DNA from: Kribbella sp. ALI-6-A
GTDB lineage: Bacteria > Actinomycetota > Actinomycetes > Propionibacteriales > Kribbellaceae
NCBI RefSeq assembly: GCF_001984195.1
Contig: NZ_MTQN01000012.1
Location: 620,001-684,000, forward strand
Direction of reading: 5' to 3'
Length of the DNA: 64,000 bases
The notes below the pieces were generated by a model that worked only from the letters and a program-made list of their open reading frames with translations, was not told the DNA's origin and did no database searches. The stretch's first letter is position 1. The number at the start of each line of letters is the position of its first letter. Positions 25,497-33,708 of the stretch are shown here, in pieces. The position numbers and the translations under genes are program-made.

Positions 25497-25826
25497 TCAG
25501 ATCGCCGAGGCGACGTCCGGGTGAATCTCGAAGACCTTCGTCAGGCCGGTGATCCGGAAGATCTTCAGCAGTCGTTCCTGCGTGCAGACCAGCGACAGCG
25601 ACCCGTCGTGGGTACGGACCCGCTTCAGCCCTCCGACCAGTACGCCGAGCCCGGTGGAGTCCAGGAACTCCACTCTTTCCAGGTCGACGACGAGGTCGTA
25701 GTGCCCCGCGTCCACCAGCGAGACGATCGTCTCGCGCAGTTTCGGCGCGGTGTAGACGTCGATCTCCCCACCCACCTCGACGACGGTGCGCCCGCCCTCC
25801 GGACGCGTCGTCAGCGACAGATCCAC
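25497..25826 (-). CDS. bldG: STAS-domain anti-anti-sigma factor BldG
   Basis: A 109-residue anti-sigma factor antagonist. VDLSLTTRPEGGRTVVEVGG, EIDVYTAPKLRE and VEFLDSTGLGVLVGG, including the phosphorylatable serine in DSTGLG, match Streptomyces BldG almost throughout. Unphosphorylated BldG would bind an anti-sigma kinase and release a sigma factor (in Streptomyces linked to aerial growth and stress). The GTG at 25826 has GGAGG 5 bases upstream; a longer frame adds residues absent from BldG. In Streptomyces the anti-sigma gene lies between bldG and hppA; here that 215-base gap contains no such gene. Confidence 0.92.
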   Translation of the reverse strand: MDLSLTTRPEGGRTVVEVGGEIDVYTAPKLRETIVSLVDAGHYDLVVDLERVEFLDSTGLGVLVGGLKRVRTHDGSLSLVCTQERLLKIFRITGLTKVFEIHPDVASAI

Positions 25827-26048
25827 TTCGGCCTCCGATCCCGTGAACCGTTGCATTCAACCATGTACGGACCGTGAGTAGGGCCGCGTGCAAAACTCTT
25901 TCATCCCGGCGCGTGCCGCGTCGACCTGCCTGGTCAAAAAGCCGTGTGCATCCGCATTTGCAGCGGCTGCGCGCATTCGGGCGTGCACCGCTTGATGGTC
26001 TGGACCGGTTGCCGATCGTGGCCGGGCCGGCTTGTCCACGCGGGGCGT

Positions 26049-26054
26049 TAGGGT
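26049..26054 (+). promoter_or_regulatory. -10 box, leaderless helicase gene
   Basis: TAGGGT ends 7 bases before the ATG at 26062, with no Shine-Dalgarno. It rejects the longer in-frame start. Confidence 0.55.
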
Positions 26055-26061
26055 CGTTGCC

Positions 26062-28371
26062 ATGAGTGGTGAGGCGGCGATCGTGCTGAAGCGGCTCGCC
26101 GCCGGTCCCGGCCGGTCGGAGCGGCTGACACACGTCGAGTCGGTGCCGCCGCGCGCCGGCCGGACGGCGGAGTGGCCGCGCTGGGTTCCGTCCGAGGTGC
26201 TGGGCCAGTTGGCCGATCTCGGCATCACCAGTCCGTGGAGCCACCAGGTCGCCACCGCCGAAGCGGCGTACGGCGGCAAGCACGTTGTGGTCGCCACCGG
26301 TACGGCGTCCGGCAAATCGCTGGGATACCTGCTGCCCGCGCTGACGACGCTGAGCATCGCGCATGCGGCCTCACCCCATCGTCGGGCGGCATCGGTGCTC
26401 TACCTCTCACCGACCAAGGCACTGGCGCACGACCAGCTGCGCGCCCTCACGCAGTACAAGGTGGACGGACTGCGCGCGACCACCCTGGACGGCGACTCCG
26501 AGCGGACCGAGCGCGACTGGGCGCGCGACCACGCCACCTACGTGCTGAGCAATCCGGACATGCTGCACCGGTCCCTGCTGCCGAATCACCAGCGCTGGGC
26601 CAGGTTCCTCGGCTGCCTGCAGTACGTCGTGGTCGACGAGTGTCACCACTACCGCGGCGTCTTCGGCGCCCATGTGGCCGGCGTACTGCGTCGGCTCCGG
26701 CGAATCTGCGCCCAGTACGGCGCGCACCCGATCTTCGTCTGCGCGTCGGCCACGGTCGCCGAACCGGCGGTGTCCGGCGAGCGGCTGACCGGGCTGCCGA
26801 TGGTCGAGGTGATCGACGACGGCTCCCCCCGCGGCGGCATCGAGTTCGGCCTGTGGGAGCCCCCGCTGACTTCGCTCCGGGGCGAGAACGGAGCGCCGGT
26901 ACGACGATCGGCCCCGGCCGAGGTCGCGGATCTGCTGACCGACCTGGTGGTGTCGGGAGTTCGCACCGTCGCCTTCGTCCGCTCGCGGCGCGGAGCGGAA
27001 ACGGTCGCGATGACCGCCCGGGAGAACCTGGCCGAGGTCGACCCGGCCCTGGCCGAGCAGGTCTCGGCGTACCGGGCGGGTTACCTGCCGGAGGAGCGGC
27101 GCCGGCTGGAGAGCATGCTGCAGAGCGGCGAGCTCACCGGCGTCGCCGCGACCAACGCACTCGAGCTGGGCATCGACATCGCCGGGCTGGACGCCGTCCT
27201 GCTGGCCGGCTGGCCGGGGACCCGCGCCTCGCTCTGGCAGCAGGCCGGCCGGGCCGGGCGGTCGGGTGGCGACGCCCTGGCGCTGCTGGTCGCGCGGGAC
27301 GACCCGCTGGACACCTATCTGGTCCGGCATCCGCAGGCGATCTTCGGGCGGCCGGTCGAAGCGACGGTGTTCAACCCGGAGAACCCGTACGTGCTCGGCC
27401 CGCAGCTGTGCGCGGCGGCGCAGGAGCTGCCGCTGACCGAAGCGGACTACGAGGTCTTCGGTTCGACCACGTCGTCGGTGATCAGTCAGCTCGTCCGGCA
27501 GGGGCTGCTGCGCGAGCGGCCGCACGGCTGGTTCTGGACGCGGCGGGACCGGGCGGTCGACGCGATCGACATCCGGTCGGCCGGCGGCAAGACCGTGCAG
27601 ATCGTCGAGGACCAGACCGGCCGTCTGCTCGGCACGGTCGACGGCGGCTCGGCGCACGCGTCGGTGCACGAGGGCGCGGTGTATGTGCACGCCGGCGAGT
27701 CCTACCTGGTCCGCACGCTCGACCTCGAGAACCACGCGGCGATCGTCGAACCGGCCTCGCCCGACTACACAACGTTCGCCCGGGACGTCACCGAGATCGG
27801 CATCCTGGCCACCGAGGCGTCCGAGGCCTGGGGGGCCGCCGAGCTGTCCCGCGGCTGGGTCCAGGTGACCAACCAGGTGGTGTCGTTCCAGCGCAAGCAG
27901 CTCGTCACCGGCGACGTCCTGGACGAGCAGCCGCTGGACCTGCCGGAGCGGACGCTGCGGACGAAGGCGGTCTGGTGGACGATGCCGGACTCCGTCGTCG
28001 CCGCGCTCGGGCTGGACGACGTACCGGGAGCCGCGCACGCGGCCGAGCACGCGTCGATCGGCCTGCTGCCCCTGTTCGCGACCTGCGACCGCTGGGACAT
28101 CGGCGGGGTCTCGACCGCCAAGCACGCCGACACCGGGCAGCTCACCGTCTTCGTGTACGACGGCCATCCGGGCGGCGCGGGTTTCGCCGAGCACGGGTAC
28201 GCCGCCGCCCGCGAGTGGCTGACCGCGACACGGGAAGCCATCGCCCACTGTGAGTGCACTGAAGGGTGCCCATCGTGCGTACAGTCACCGAAATGTGGGA
28301 ACCAGAACAGCCCACTCGACAAGAGCGGCGCCGTGGCGCTGCTCACCGCACTACTCGGCAGTGAGGCCTGA
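26062..28371 (+). CDS. DECH-box DNA helicase, MrfA/Hrq1-like with DUF1998 cysteine cluster
   Basis: A 769-residue superfamily 2 helicase. Walker A is ATGTASGKS (78-86), the Walker B box is DECH (192-195), and the second RecA domain contains ATNALELGIDI and QQAGRAGR. The C-terminal DUF1998 region ends in a cysteine cluster (C730, C732, C736, C739, C745, in EGCPSCVQSPKCGNQN) like the metal site of Bacillus MrfA, which repairs mitomycin lesions with an exonuclease partner. It is the marker gene of the 'helicase/secretion neighbourhood' (Rv3649-like). A DNA repair role is inferred from MrfA/Hrq1; its linkage to pilus genes is unexplained. Confidence 0.93.
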   Translation: MSGEAAIVLKRLAAGPGRSERLTHVESVPPRAGRTAEWPRWVPSEVLGQLADLGITSPWSHQVATAEAAYGGKHVVVATGTASGKSLGYLLPALTTLSIAHAASPHRRAASVLYLSPTKALAHDQLRALTQYKVDGLRATTLDGDSERTERDWARDHATYVLSNPDMLHRSLLPNHQRWARFLGCLQYVVVDECHHYRGVFGAHVAGVLRRLRRICAQYGAHPIFVCASATVAEPAVSGERLTGLPMVEVIDDGSPRGGIEFGLWEPPLTSLRGENGAPVRRSAPAEVADLLTDLVVSGVRTVAFVRSRRGAETVAMTARENLAEVDPALAEQVSAYRAGYLPEERRRLESMLQSGELTGVAATNALELGIDIAGLDAVLLAGWPGTRASLWQQAGRAGRSGGDALALLVARDDPLDTYLVRHPQAIFGRPVEATVFNPENPYVLGPQLCAAAQELPLTEADYEVFGSTTSSVISQLVRQGLLRERPHGWFWTRRDRAVDAIDIRSAGGKTVQIVEDQTGRLLGTVDGGSAHASVHEGAVYVHAGESYLVRTLDLENHAAIVEPASPDYTTFARDVTEIGILATEASEAWGAAELSRGWVQVTNQVVSFQRKQLVTGDVLDEQPLDLPERTLRTKAVWWTMPDSVVAALGLDDVPGAAHAAEHASIGLLPLFATCDRWDIGGVSTAKHADTGQLTVFVYDGHPGGAGFAEHGYAAAREWLTATREAIAHCECTEGCPSCVQSPKCGNQNSPLDKSGAVALLTALLGSEA

Positions 28372-28410
28372 AGGTTCCAGCACCTGCTGCTGGAGGAGAG
28401 GCAGCAAACC

Positions 28411-28872
28411 ATGGCCGTTCTCGGCATCGTCCTGATCGTTCTCGCCGTCCTGCTCGGACTCGGCGTGGCGGTCTCGTCCACCGCATCGACCACGATGGAG
28501 GTGTTCGGGGTCGACTTCGGCGTCCTCGTTCCCACCATCTTCTTCCTCGGCGCCGCCGCCGGGGCCGTCCTGATGCTCGGCCTGTGGCTGACGAAGAAGG
28601 GACTCGGCCGGGGCTACCGCCGGCACAAGGAGGTGAAGGAGCTGCGCCAGCAGGCTGCCGTCACCCCCGACGCGTCGACAACGACCACCACGACCACCAC
28701 CACCGTCGGCGAGGACACCACACACTCCGGCAAGCACGCGGCCGACGTCCCCGCCGACGTACCGCCGGCCGGCGAGCGGGAGGGAACCGGTGGCCACCCG
28801 GTGGGCTCCGACCGGCTCGCCGAGGACCGGCACACCGTTGCCGACGGCCCGGACACCCGACAGCCGCGCTGA
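28411..28872 (+). CDS. small membrane protein of unknown function
   Basis: A 153-residue protein with two N-terminal hydrophobic helices (about 1-22 and 36-60), then a basic stretch (KKGLGRGYRRHKEVKELRQQ) and a hydrophilic, low-complexity tail with a run of nine threonines and many charged residues. The topology suggests a cytoplasmic tail anchored by a helical hairpin, somewhat like LapA-domain proteins, but I cannot assign a family. GGAGGAGAGG lies upstream of the ATG, and it follows the helicase by 39 bases, so the two may be co-transcribed. Confidence 0.7.
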   Translation: MAVLGIVLIVLAVLLGLGVAVSSTASTTMEVFGVDFGVLVPTIFFLGAAAGAVLMLGLWLTKKGLGRGYRRHKEVKELRQQAAVTPDASTTTTTTTTTVGEDTTHSGKHAADVPADVPPAGEREGTGGHPVGSDRLAEDRHTVADGPDTRQPR

Positions 28873-29195
28873 GCCGGCACCTTCCCGGGAAGCGAACCGG
28901 CTTCCCGGGAAAGGTGAGGCCTCCCTCCGAACGACGTACTGTCTCGATCGGGGCACGGCGGTCGCACGACCCGGACACGGATCCGGCGCGGCGACATTTC
29001 GATGCTCTATGCAACAACCTCCAACTGGCAGTTAGTTGCCATTGGCATCAAGTGACGGCTTGCCGCCGTCACCACCTTCCAGACGTCTGTGCCTTACTGG
29101 TCGTGGCGTCAACGTCGCGTTGAGTGATGATCGGCTCTTCGCGCCACGGGGTCTCGACGACCTGACGCGAGCCGGCACGACCTCTGGAGGTTGTC
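28873..29195. other. intergenic region upstream of the ricin-like gene
   Basis: About 320 bases with the terminator at 28878-28916 and then a less GC-rich stretch. Around 29023-29047 TGGCA, TGCCA and TGGCA alternate, giving overlapping small inverted repeats that could be an operator. I see no gene here. Confidence 0.4.
28878..28916 (+). terminator. hairpin terminator after the small membrane protein gene
   Basis: Arms CACCTTCCCGGGAAGC and GCTTCCCGGGAAAGGTG pair with one bulged base, starting 5 bases after the stop codon. Confidence 0.75.
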
Positions 29196-29963
29196 TTGAT
29201 CGTCCGTAGATTGTTCAGTCGCACCGGTGTGGCAGTCCTGGCCGTCAGCGTCGCGCTGGCCACCGCACTGCCGGCCCGCGCCGCGGCCCCGGTCCCGACC
29301 GAACCCGCACCCGGCGTGGTCGAGGTCGGCGCGGTGAAGCAGATCGCGAGCAGCGCCGACACCCGGTACTGCCTGACGTTCGTGGCCGCCGAGAAGATCC
29401 CGATGGCGGTGATGATGGCCTGCGCTCCGGGCAAGGAGGGCAAGACCCAGGAGTGGGTCTACACCGAGAAGGGCCAGCTGCAGGTCGCGATGAGCAAGAG
29501 CGTCGGTGGCGCCGTTGCCAAGAAGGGCGCCTGCCTGGACACCGGCGCCGACCTGGTCACGGTTCCGAAGAACGCACCGGTGCTGGTGCTGCCGTGCCGT
29601 GACGGCGACGGGCAGAAGTGGAACTACGACGAGGCGACCGGATCGTTCGTCAACGCGGCGAGCGGACTGGCACTCAACTCACTGCTCGGCAAGGGCAAGG
29701 CGAAGCAGGCCCAGCCGACCGGTACGTCGGCCGCCGTGGGCGCGGCCAACCAGGGCTGGAAGGCACTCCCCCTGCCCGGTCTCGACTACCTGGGTGCGCA
29801 ACTGGCACTCGTGAACGCGCTCCTGGCGTCGATGGGCCTGGCCCTGCCGGCGCCGATCGCGAACGCCGCCGGCCTTCTGCTCGGGCTGCTCCAGGGCCAG
29901 ACCCTGGTGCCGGCCGAGATGTCGGTGATGCCGAAGCAGATGATGCAGCTGGCTCAGAAGTAG
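29196..29963 (+). CDS. secreted ricin-B-like lectin domain protein
   Basis: A 255-residue exported protein. A signal peptide (about 1-31, ending LPARAAA) is followed by a beta-trefoil-like region (about 45-175) with QxW-type motifs (TQEWVY, GQKWNYDEATGSFVNAASG) and cysteine pairs, as in ricin-type carbohydrate-binding repeats, then a hydrophobic segment near 195-235. It probably binds glycans outside the cell; no catalytic domain is attached. The TTG start is supported by GGAGG 5 bases upstream. A strong terminator follows. Confidence 0.7.
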   Translation: MIVRRLFSRTGVAVLAVSVALATALPARAAAPVPTEPAPGVVEVGAVKQIASSADTRYCLTFVAAEKIPMAVMMACAPGKEGKTQEWVYTEKGQLQVAMSKSVGGAVAKKGACLDTGADLVTVPKNAPVLVLPCRDGDGQKWNYDEATGSFVNAASGLALNSLLGKGKAKQAQPTGTSAAVGAANQGWKALPLPGLDYLGAQLALVNALLASMGLALPAPIANAAGLLLGLLQGQTLVPAEMSVMPKQMMQLAQK

Positions 29964-29982
29964 CAGCCCGAGGCACGAAGAA

Positions 29983-30011
29983 GGGCGGCCCCGACGATGT
30001 CGGGGCCGCCC
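29983..30011. terminator. terminator after the ricin-like gene
   Basis: Perfect 13-base arms GGGCGGCCCCGAC / GTCGGGGCCGCCC around GAT, followed on the plus strand by GTTGTCCTTT, a weak U-tract. It could also stop transcription coming from the micro-ORF on the minus strand. Confidence 0.85.
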
Positions 30012-30069
30012 GTTGTCCTTTCAGCTCGAGTGTTGGCCTGGAGATCCACTCCGGCGGGCCGGGGAAGTT

Positions 30070-30092
30070 TCCGCTGCTTGCGCGTCAGCGGA
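30070..30092 (-). terminator. small hairpin downstream of the His/Trp micro-ORF
   Basis: Arms TCCGCTG / CAGCGGA with a 9-base loop lie 22 bases beyond the stop of the micro-ORF at 30115. Weak on its own; the stronger hairpin at 29983-30011 follows. Confidence 0.35.
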
Positions 30093-30114
30093 GATTCCGG
30101 TCACCGCCTGGGCA

Positions 30115-30204
30115 TCACCACCAGCAGTTGTGCCAGTGATGCCAGTGGTGCCAGTGGTGGTGGTGGCCCCCACCGAGAAGGTCGTGCAGTAGCTCGCCGA
30201 GCAT
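30115..30204 (-). CDS. micro-ORF encoding a 29-residue His/Trp-rich peptide
   Basis: Thirty codons too short for normal gene calling. The peptide begins MLGELLHDLLGGG, a short amphipathic helix plus glycine hinge, and ends HHHHWHHWHHWHNCWW: of the last 16 residues nine are His, five Trp and one Cys. A near-perfect Shine-Dalgarno (GGAGGTGA, 30210-30217 on the minus strand) stands 5 bases before the ATG and a TANNNT box (TAGCGT, 30243-30248) could start a leader of about 30 bases. The composition suggests binding of Zn, Ni, Cu or haem, or a modified-peptide precursor; no maturation or transport gene is next to it. I know of no matching family. Confidence 0.6.
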   Translation of the reverse strand: MLGELLHDLLGGGHHHHWHHWHHWHNCWW

Positions 30205-30539
30205 GTCCTTCACCTCCGTTTCCAGTGATCCGAACGCCGATGACGCTACCTCCAATTCTCACGTTCTGTATCTAGCCAGCTACTCTTTGAGACAAGACCG
30301 CGAGCGAGCTTTAACTCTTCCGCAATGCGTCCCGGTGGTACCGGATTTGACGGAACTGCCGCCTGACTGGGATGGCGACACCAGGTAGCCGCAGGCAACG
30401 ATCGGTACGCCACCCGGGCACAGGTTGGAAATTGGCAACGTTTTACCCTGCGATGGGCAAAAGTCTTCACAAAGTCTTCTCCGAGTGCCAAGGTGATCCG
30501 GCAGTTTCTCCCCCGCAAGCCCTGCAAGGAGTCCTCCTG
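30205..30539. other. AT-richer intergenic region upstream of the ABC importer operon
   Basis: Promoter region for the importer operon (plus) and the micro-ORF (minus). A plus-strand open frame at 30203-30388 uses rare TTA and CTA codons and is rejected. Just before the operon an AAGTCTTC sequence occurs twice, ten bases apart (about 30460-30480), and GGCAACGTTTTACC resembles half of a LacI-type operator; both are only suggestive. Confidence 0.35.
30243..30248 (-). promoter_or_regulatory. candidate -10 box for the micro-ORF
   Basis: TAGCGT on the minus strand, within an unusually AT-rich stretch, about 38 bases before the micro-ORF start; the -35 region is not distinctive. Confidence 0.3.
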
Positions 30540-31967
30540 ATGCGATCCATCAAGCGTGTGATCCCGCCGGCCGCCCTGGGCGTGGCCGCTGCGCTGCTGC
30601 TGTCCGGCTGTCTGGGGTCGTCGGACTCCGGCGGTACCGACCAGGACGCGAACCGCAACGCCGACGCCAAGAAGGTCGAGCTGGTGATCGGCGCCAACTC
30701 GGTCAAGGGTGGCAAGAACAGTGCCGGCGCGACCTTCACCTCCGACGTGCTGATCCCGAAGTTCGTCGAGGCGCAGAAGGCCAAGGGCGTCGACGTCACC
30801 GTCCGGTTCGAGGGTGACGGTTCCGACGACGAGGTCTACAAGCAGAAGCTCGCGCTCAGCCTGTCGAACAAGGCCGGCCCCGACCTGATGAACATCGACG
30901 GCATCTGGGTCGGCGAGTTCGCCCAGGCCGGCTACGTCAAGCCGCTCACCGACACCGTCGGCGACGCGGCCAAGGTGGACGACTGGGACGGCTGGAAGCA
31001 GATCCCCGAGTCGGTCCAGCAGCTCGGCAGCTTCGAGGGCAAGCGGTACGGCGTACCGGCCGGGACCGACGGGCGGGTGCTGTACTTCAACAAGAAGCTG
31101 TTCGCCCAGGCCGGACTGCCGGCCGACTGGCAGCCGAAGTCGTGGGACGACATCATCGCCGCCGGCCAGAAGCTCAAGCAGCTGCCCGGCGTGACCCCGA
31201 TCCAGATCAACGGCGGCACCGCGATGGGCGAGGCCACCTCGATGCAAGGCGTACTGCCGCTGCTGGTCGGCACCGGCGCCACCGTCAACACCGATGGCAA
31301 GTGGCTCGGCAACACCGCCCAACTGCGCCAGGTCCTCGACTTCTACCGGCAGATCTACAGCGGCGGACTGGGTGACCCGGTGCTGCAGCGCGAGGCCAAG
31401 GGCCGGGACAAGTCGTTCGCCGAGTTCGCCGCGAACAAGATCGGCATCCTGGCCGAGGGCGACTACTTCTGGCGCAGCGTGGTGGAGCCCAAGGAGGGCG
31501 TCGCCAAGATGGCCGACCGCGACGCCGCCGTCGGCTACGCGCTGATCCCGGCGATCAAGCCCGGCGCCGGCGTCAAGGGCCAGGACTTCGTCTCGATGTC
31601 GGGCGGCGGTGTGGTCGCGATCAACCCGAACACCAAGTTCCCGCAGCAGGCCTGGGAGCTGCTGCAGTTCATGAACTCCGCCGAGATGGTCGAGGCGGGC
31701 CTGAACGGCGCCGCGAAGATCACCCAGCGCACCGACGTCAACGCCAAGGTGCTGGCAGGTGACCCGATGCTGAACTTCGTCGCCACCAAGGTGCTGCCGC
31801 TGACCCAGTACCGGCCGGGCCTGGCCGAGTACCCGAAGATCTCGGCGGCGCTGCAGCAGGCCACCGCGGACGTGATCGGCGGCAAGTCCACCGCCGACGC
31901 GGCCAAGGCGTACCAGACCGCGGTCGAGTCCGCCGCGGGCGGCAAGGACAAGGTCACCAGCAACTGA
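30540..31967 (+). CDS. ABC importer substrate-binding lipoprotein (sugar/UgpB-like)
   Basis: A 475-residue extracellular solute-binding protein (family 1). The lipoprotein signal ends LLLSGC, so the mature protein is anchored through the cysteine at about residue 24. The body has the two-lobed maltose/UgpB-type pattern (PDLMNIDGIWVGEFAQAGYV, TDGRVLYFNKKLFAQAGLP, WELLQFMNSAEMVEAGL). AAGGAG lies 8 bases before the ATG. The stop overlaps the next start (TGATG). It captures the substrate for the two permeases that follow. Confidence 0.9.
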   Translation: MRSIKRVIPPAALGVAAALLLSGCLGSSDSGGTDQDANRNADAKKVELVIGANSVKGGKNSAGATFTSDVLIPKFVEAQKAKGVDVTVRFEGDGSDDEVYKQKLALSLSNKAGPDLMNIDGIWVGEFAQAGYVKPLTDTVGDAAKVDDWDGWKQIPESVQQLGSFEGKRYGVPAGTDGRVLYFNKKLFAQAGLPADWQPKSWDDIIAAGQKLKQLPGVTPIQINGGTAMGEATSMQGVLPLLVGTGATVNTDGKWLGNTAQLRQVLDFYRQIYSGGLGDPVLQREAKGRDKSFAEFAANKIGILAEGDYFWRSVVEPKEGVAKMADRDAAVGYALIPAIKPGAGVKGQDFVSMSGGGVVAINPNTKFPQQAWELLQFMNSAEMVEAGLNGAAKITQRTDVNAKVLAGDPMLNFVATKVLPLTQYRPGLAEYPKISAALQQATADVIGGKSTADAAKAYQTAVESAAGGKDKVTSN

Positions 31968-32890
31968 TGGCGGGCACCAGTGAACCCGTGCCGGGCCGCC
32001 CGGCACGGGTCCGCGGGCCGGCCCAGGACGTCGCGGGACTCGGCGTCGGCCGGGCCCTCGGCTTCGTCGCGCCGGCCCTGCTGCTGATCGGGGCGTTCCT
32101 GGTCTTTCCGGCGGTCTGGACGATCTACATCGGCATCACGAACTACCGCCTCACCGGCGTCGAGGCCGTGTCGCCGTCGATCATCGGCCTGGAGAACTAC
32201 ACCAAGGCGCTCAACGACGCGCTGTTCCACAACGCGCTGTGGCTGACGCTGCTGTTCGTGCTCGGCTCGGCGATCATCGGCCAGAACATCCTCGGCTTCG
32301 CGCTGGCCTGGACGATGCGCAAGGCCCGCCCGGCGGTCCGGCGTACGGTCGAGGGGCTGGTGCTGCTGGCCTGGATCCTGCCGTCGACCGTGGTCGCGTA
32401 CCTGTGGATCGCGTTCTTCGACCGCGACACCGGGACGCTGAACAGCATCCTCGGCCAGCAGGGCACGGCCTGGCTGATCGAGTACCCGATGGTCTGCCTG
32501 GTGCTGTTCAACACCTGGCGGGGTACGGCGTTCTCGATGATGCTCTACTCGTCGGCGCTGCAGGCGGTGCCGCCGTCGCAGCTGGAGTCGGCCCGGATGG
32601 TCGGGGCATCGGGCTGGCAGACCCTGCGCGACGTCGTGTTCCCGCACATCCGGGGCCACGTGCTGACCAACACGCTGCTGATCTCGCTGTGGACCGCGAA
32701 CGACTTCTCGCCGTTCCTGCTCACCAAGGGCGGCCCGAACCACGAGTCCGAGACCGTGCCGGTCTACATCTACAACGTCGCGCTGCAAGGTGGTGAGCTC
32801 GGCTACTCCTCGGCGATCTCGTTCCTGCTGCTGATCGCGAACCTGCTGGTCGCGCTGCTCTACCTGCGACTGCTGAGGAGGCGCTCGTGA
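31967..32890 (+). CDS. ABC importer permease 1 (UgpA/MalF-like)
   Basis: A 307-residue inner membrane permease with six predicted membrane helices and the cytoplasmic EAA loop appearing as ESARMVGASGWQTLRDVVFP, which docks on the ATPase. A hydrophilic N-terminal tail of about 35 residues precedes the first helix. Its ATG overlaps the binding-protein stop by one base (TGATG) and its own stop overlaps the next start (GTGA), so all genes of the operon are translationally coupled. Confidence 0.92.
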   Translation: MAGTSEPVPGRPARVRGPAQDVAGLGVGRALGFVAPALLLIGAFLVFPAVWTIYIGITNYRLTGVEAVSPSIIGLENYTKALNDALFHNALWLTLLFVLGSAIIGQNILGFALAWTMRKARPAVRRTVEGLVLLAWILPSTVVAYLWIAFFDRDTGTLNSILGQQGTAWLIEYPMVCLVLFNTWRGTAFSMMLYSSALQAVPPSQLESARMVGASGWQTLRDVVFPHIRGHVLTNTLLISLWTANDFSPFLLTKGGPNHESETVPVYIYNVALQGGELGYSSAISFLLLIANLLVALLYLRLLRRRS

Positions 32891-33708
32891 ACCCGGCGTA
32901 CGTCGTACGGCGGATCGGCTTCTACGTGCTGATCTGCGCGATCACGCTGTTCTTCGCGGTCCCGATGCTGTGGATCGCCTCCGCGCCGTTCGACGCCTCG
33001 CCCGGCCTGGGCGTGCGCTGGCCGGACTGGACGCTGGACAACGTCCGCAAGACGCTCGACCACCCGTACGCGCTGCACTCGATGGTGAACTCGCTGCTGA
33101 TCTGCGTGACGACGGCCGTCGCGGTGACCGCGTTCGCGGCGCTGGCGTCGTACGCGCTGTCCCGGGTGCGGATCCCGGGCCGCGACGCCTTGCTGTACGG
33201 ACTGCTGCTGCTGTCGTCGGTGGTCACCGGGACGGCGGCGATGGTGCCGATCTTCGTGATGATGTTCCAGCTCGGGCTGATCGACTCCCGCTTCGGCGTC
33301 GCGCTGGTGATGACCGGCGGGTTGTTGCCCGCGGCCATCTTCATCCTGAAGGACTTCGTCGACGCCGTACCGAAGTCGTACGAGGAGTCGGCCCGGGTGT
33401 TCGGCGCCTCGACCGGGCAGATCCTGCGCGACGTGGTGCTGCCGGTCGCGCGGCCCGGTCTGGCCACCATCCTGGTCTGGGCGTTCGTGAACTCGTGGGG
33501 CAACTTCCTGGTGCCCTTCCTGCTGATCCGGTCGATCGACAAGCAGCCCGGCGCGGTGCTGCTGCAGACCTTCACCGACGAGGGCGGCAGCGCCAACCTC
33601 TCGGTGATCCCGGTCTTCTCGCTGCTGTTCTCGATCCCGGTCGTCGTGCTGTACCTGTTGGTGAACTCGAGGTACGGGTTCCGCTTCCATGGAGGAATCA
33701 AGAGCTGA
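32887..33708 (+). CDS. ABC importer permease 2 (UgpE/MalG-like)
   Basis: A 273-residue membrane permease with six helices and the EAA loop as ESARVFGASTGQILRDVVLP. It begins with GTG overlapping the previous stop by four bases and ends overlapping the ATPase start by one base. It forms the heterodimeric channel with the permease at 31967. Confidence 0.92.
   Translation: MNPAYVVRRIGFYVLICAITLFFAVPMLWIASAPFDASPGLGVRWPDWTLDNVRKTLDHPYALHSMVNSLLICVTTAVAVTAFAALASYALSRVRIPGRDALLYGLLLLSSVVTGTAAMVPIFVMMFQLGLIDSRFGVALVMTGGLLPAAIFILKDFVDAVPKSYEESARVFGASTGQILRDVVLPVARPGLATILVWAFVNSWGNFLVPFLLIRSIDKQPGAVLLQTFTDEGGSANLSVIPVFSLLFSIPVVVLYLLVNSRYGFRFHGGIKS

Noticed and set aside
30203..30388. Plus-strand 61-codon open frame opposite the micro-ORF start
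   Set aside because: Uses TTA, CTA and AGA codons, lacks a ribosome binding site and has no recognisable sequence; it is simply the AT-richer regulatory region.
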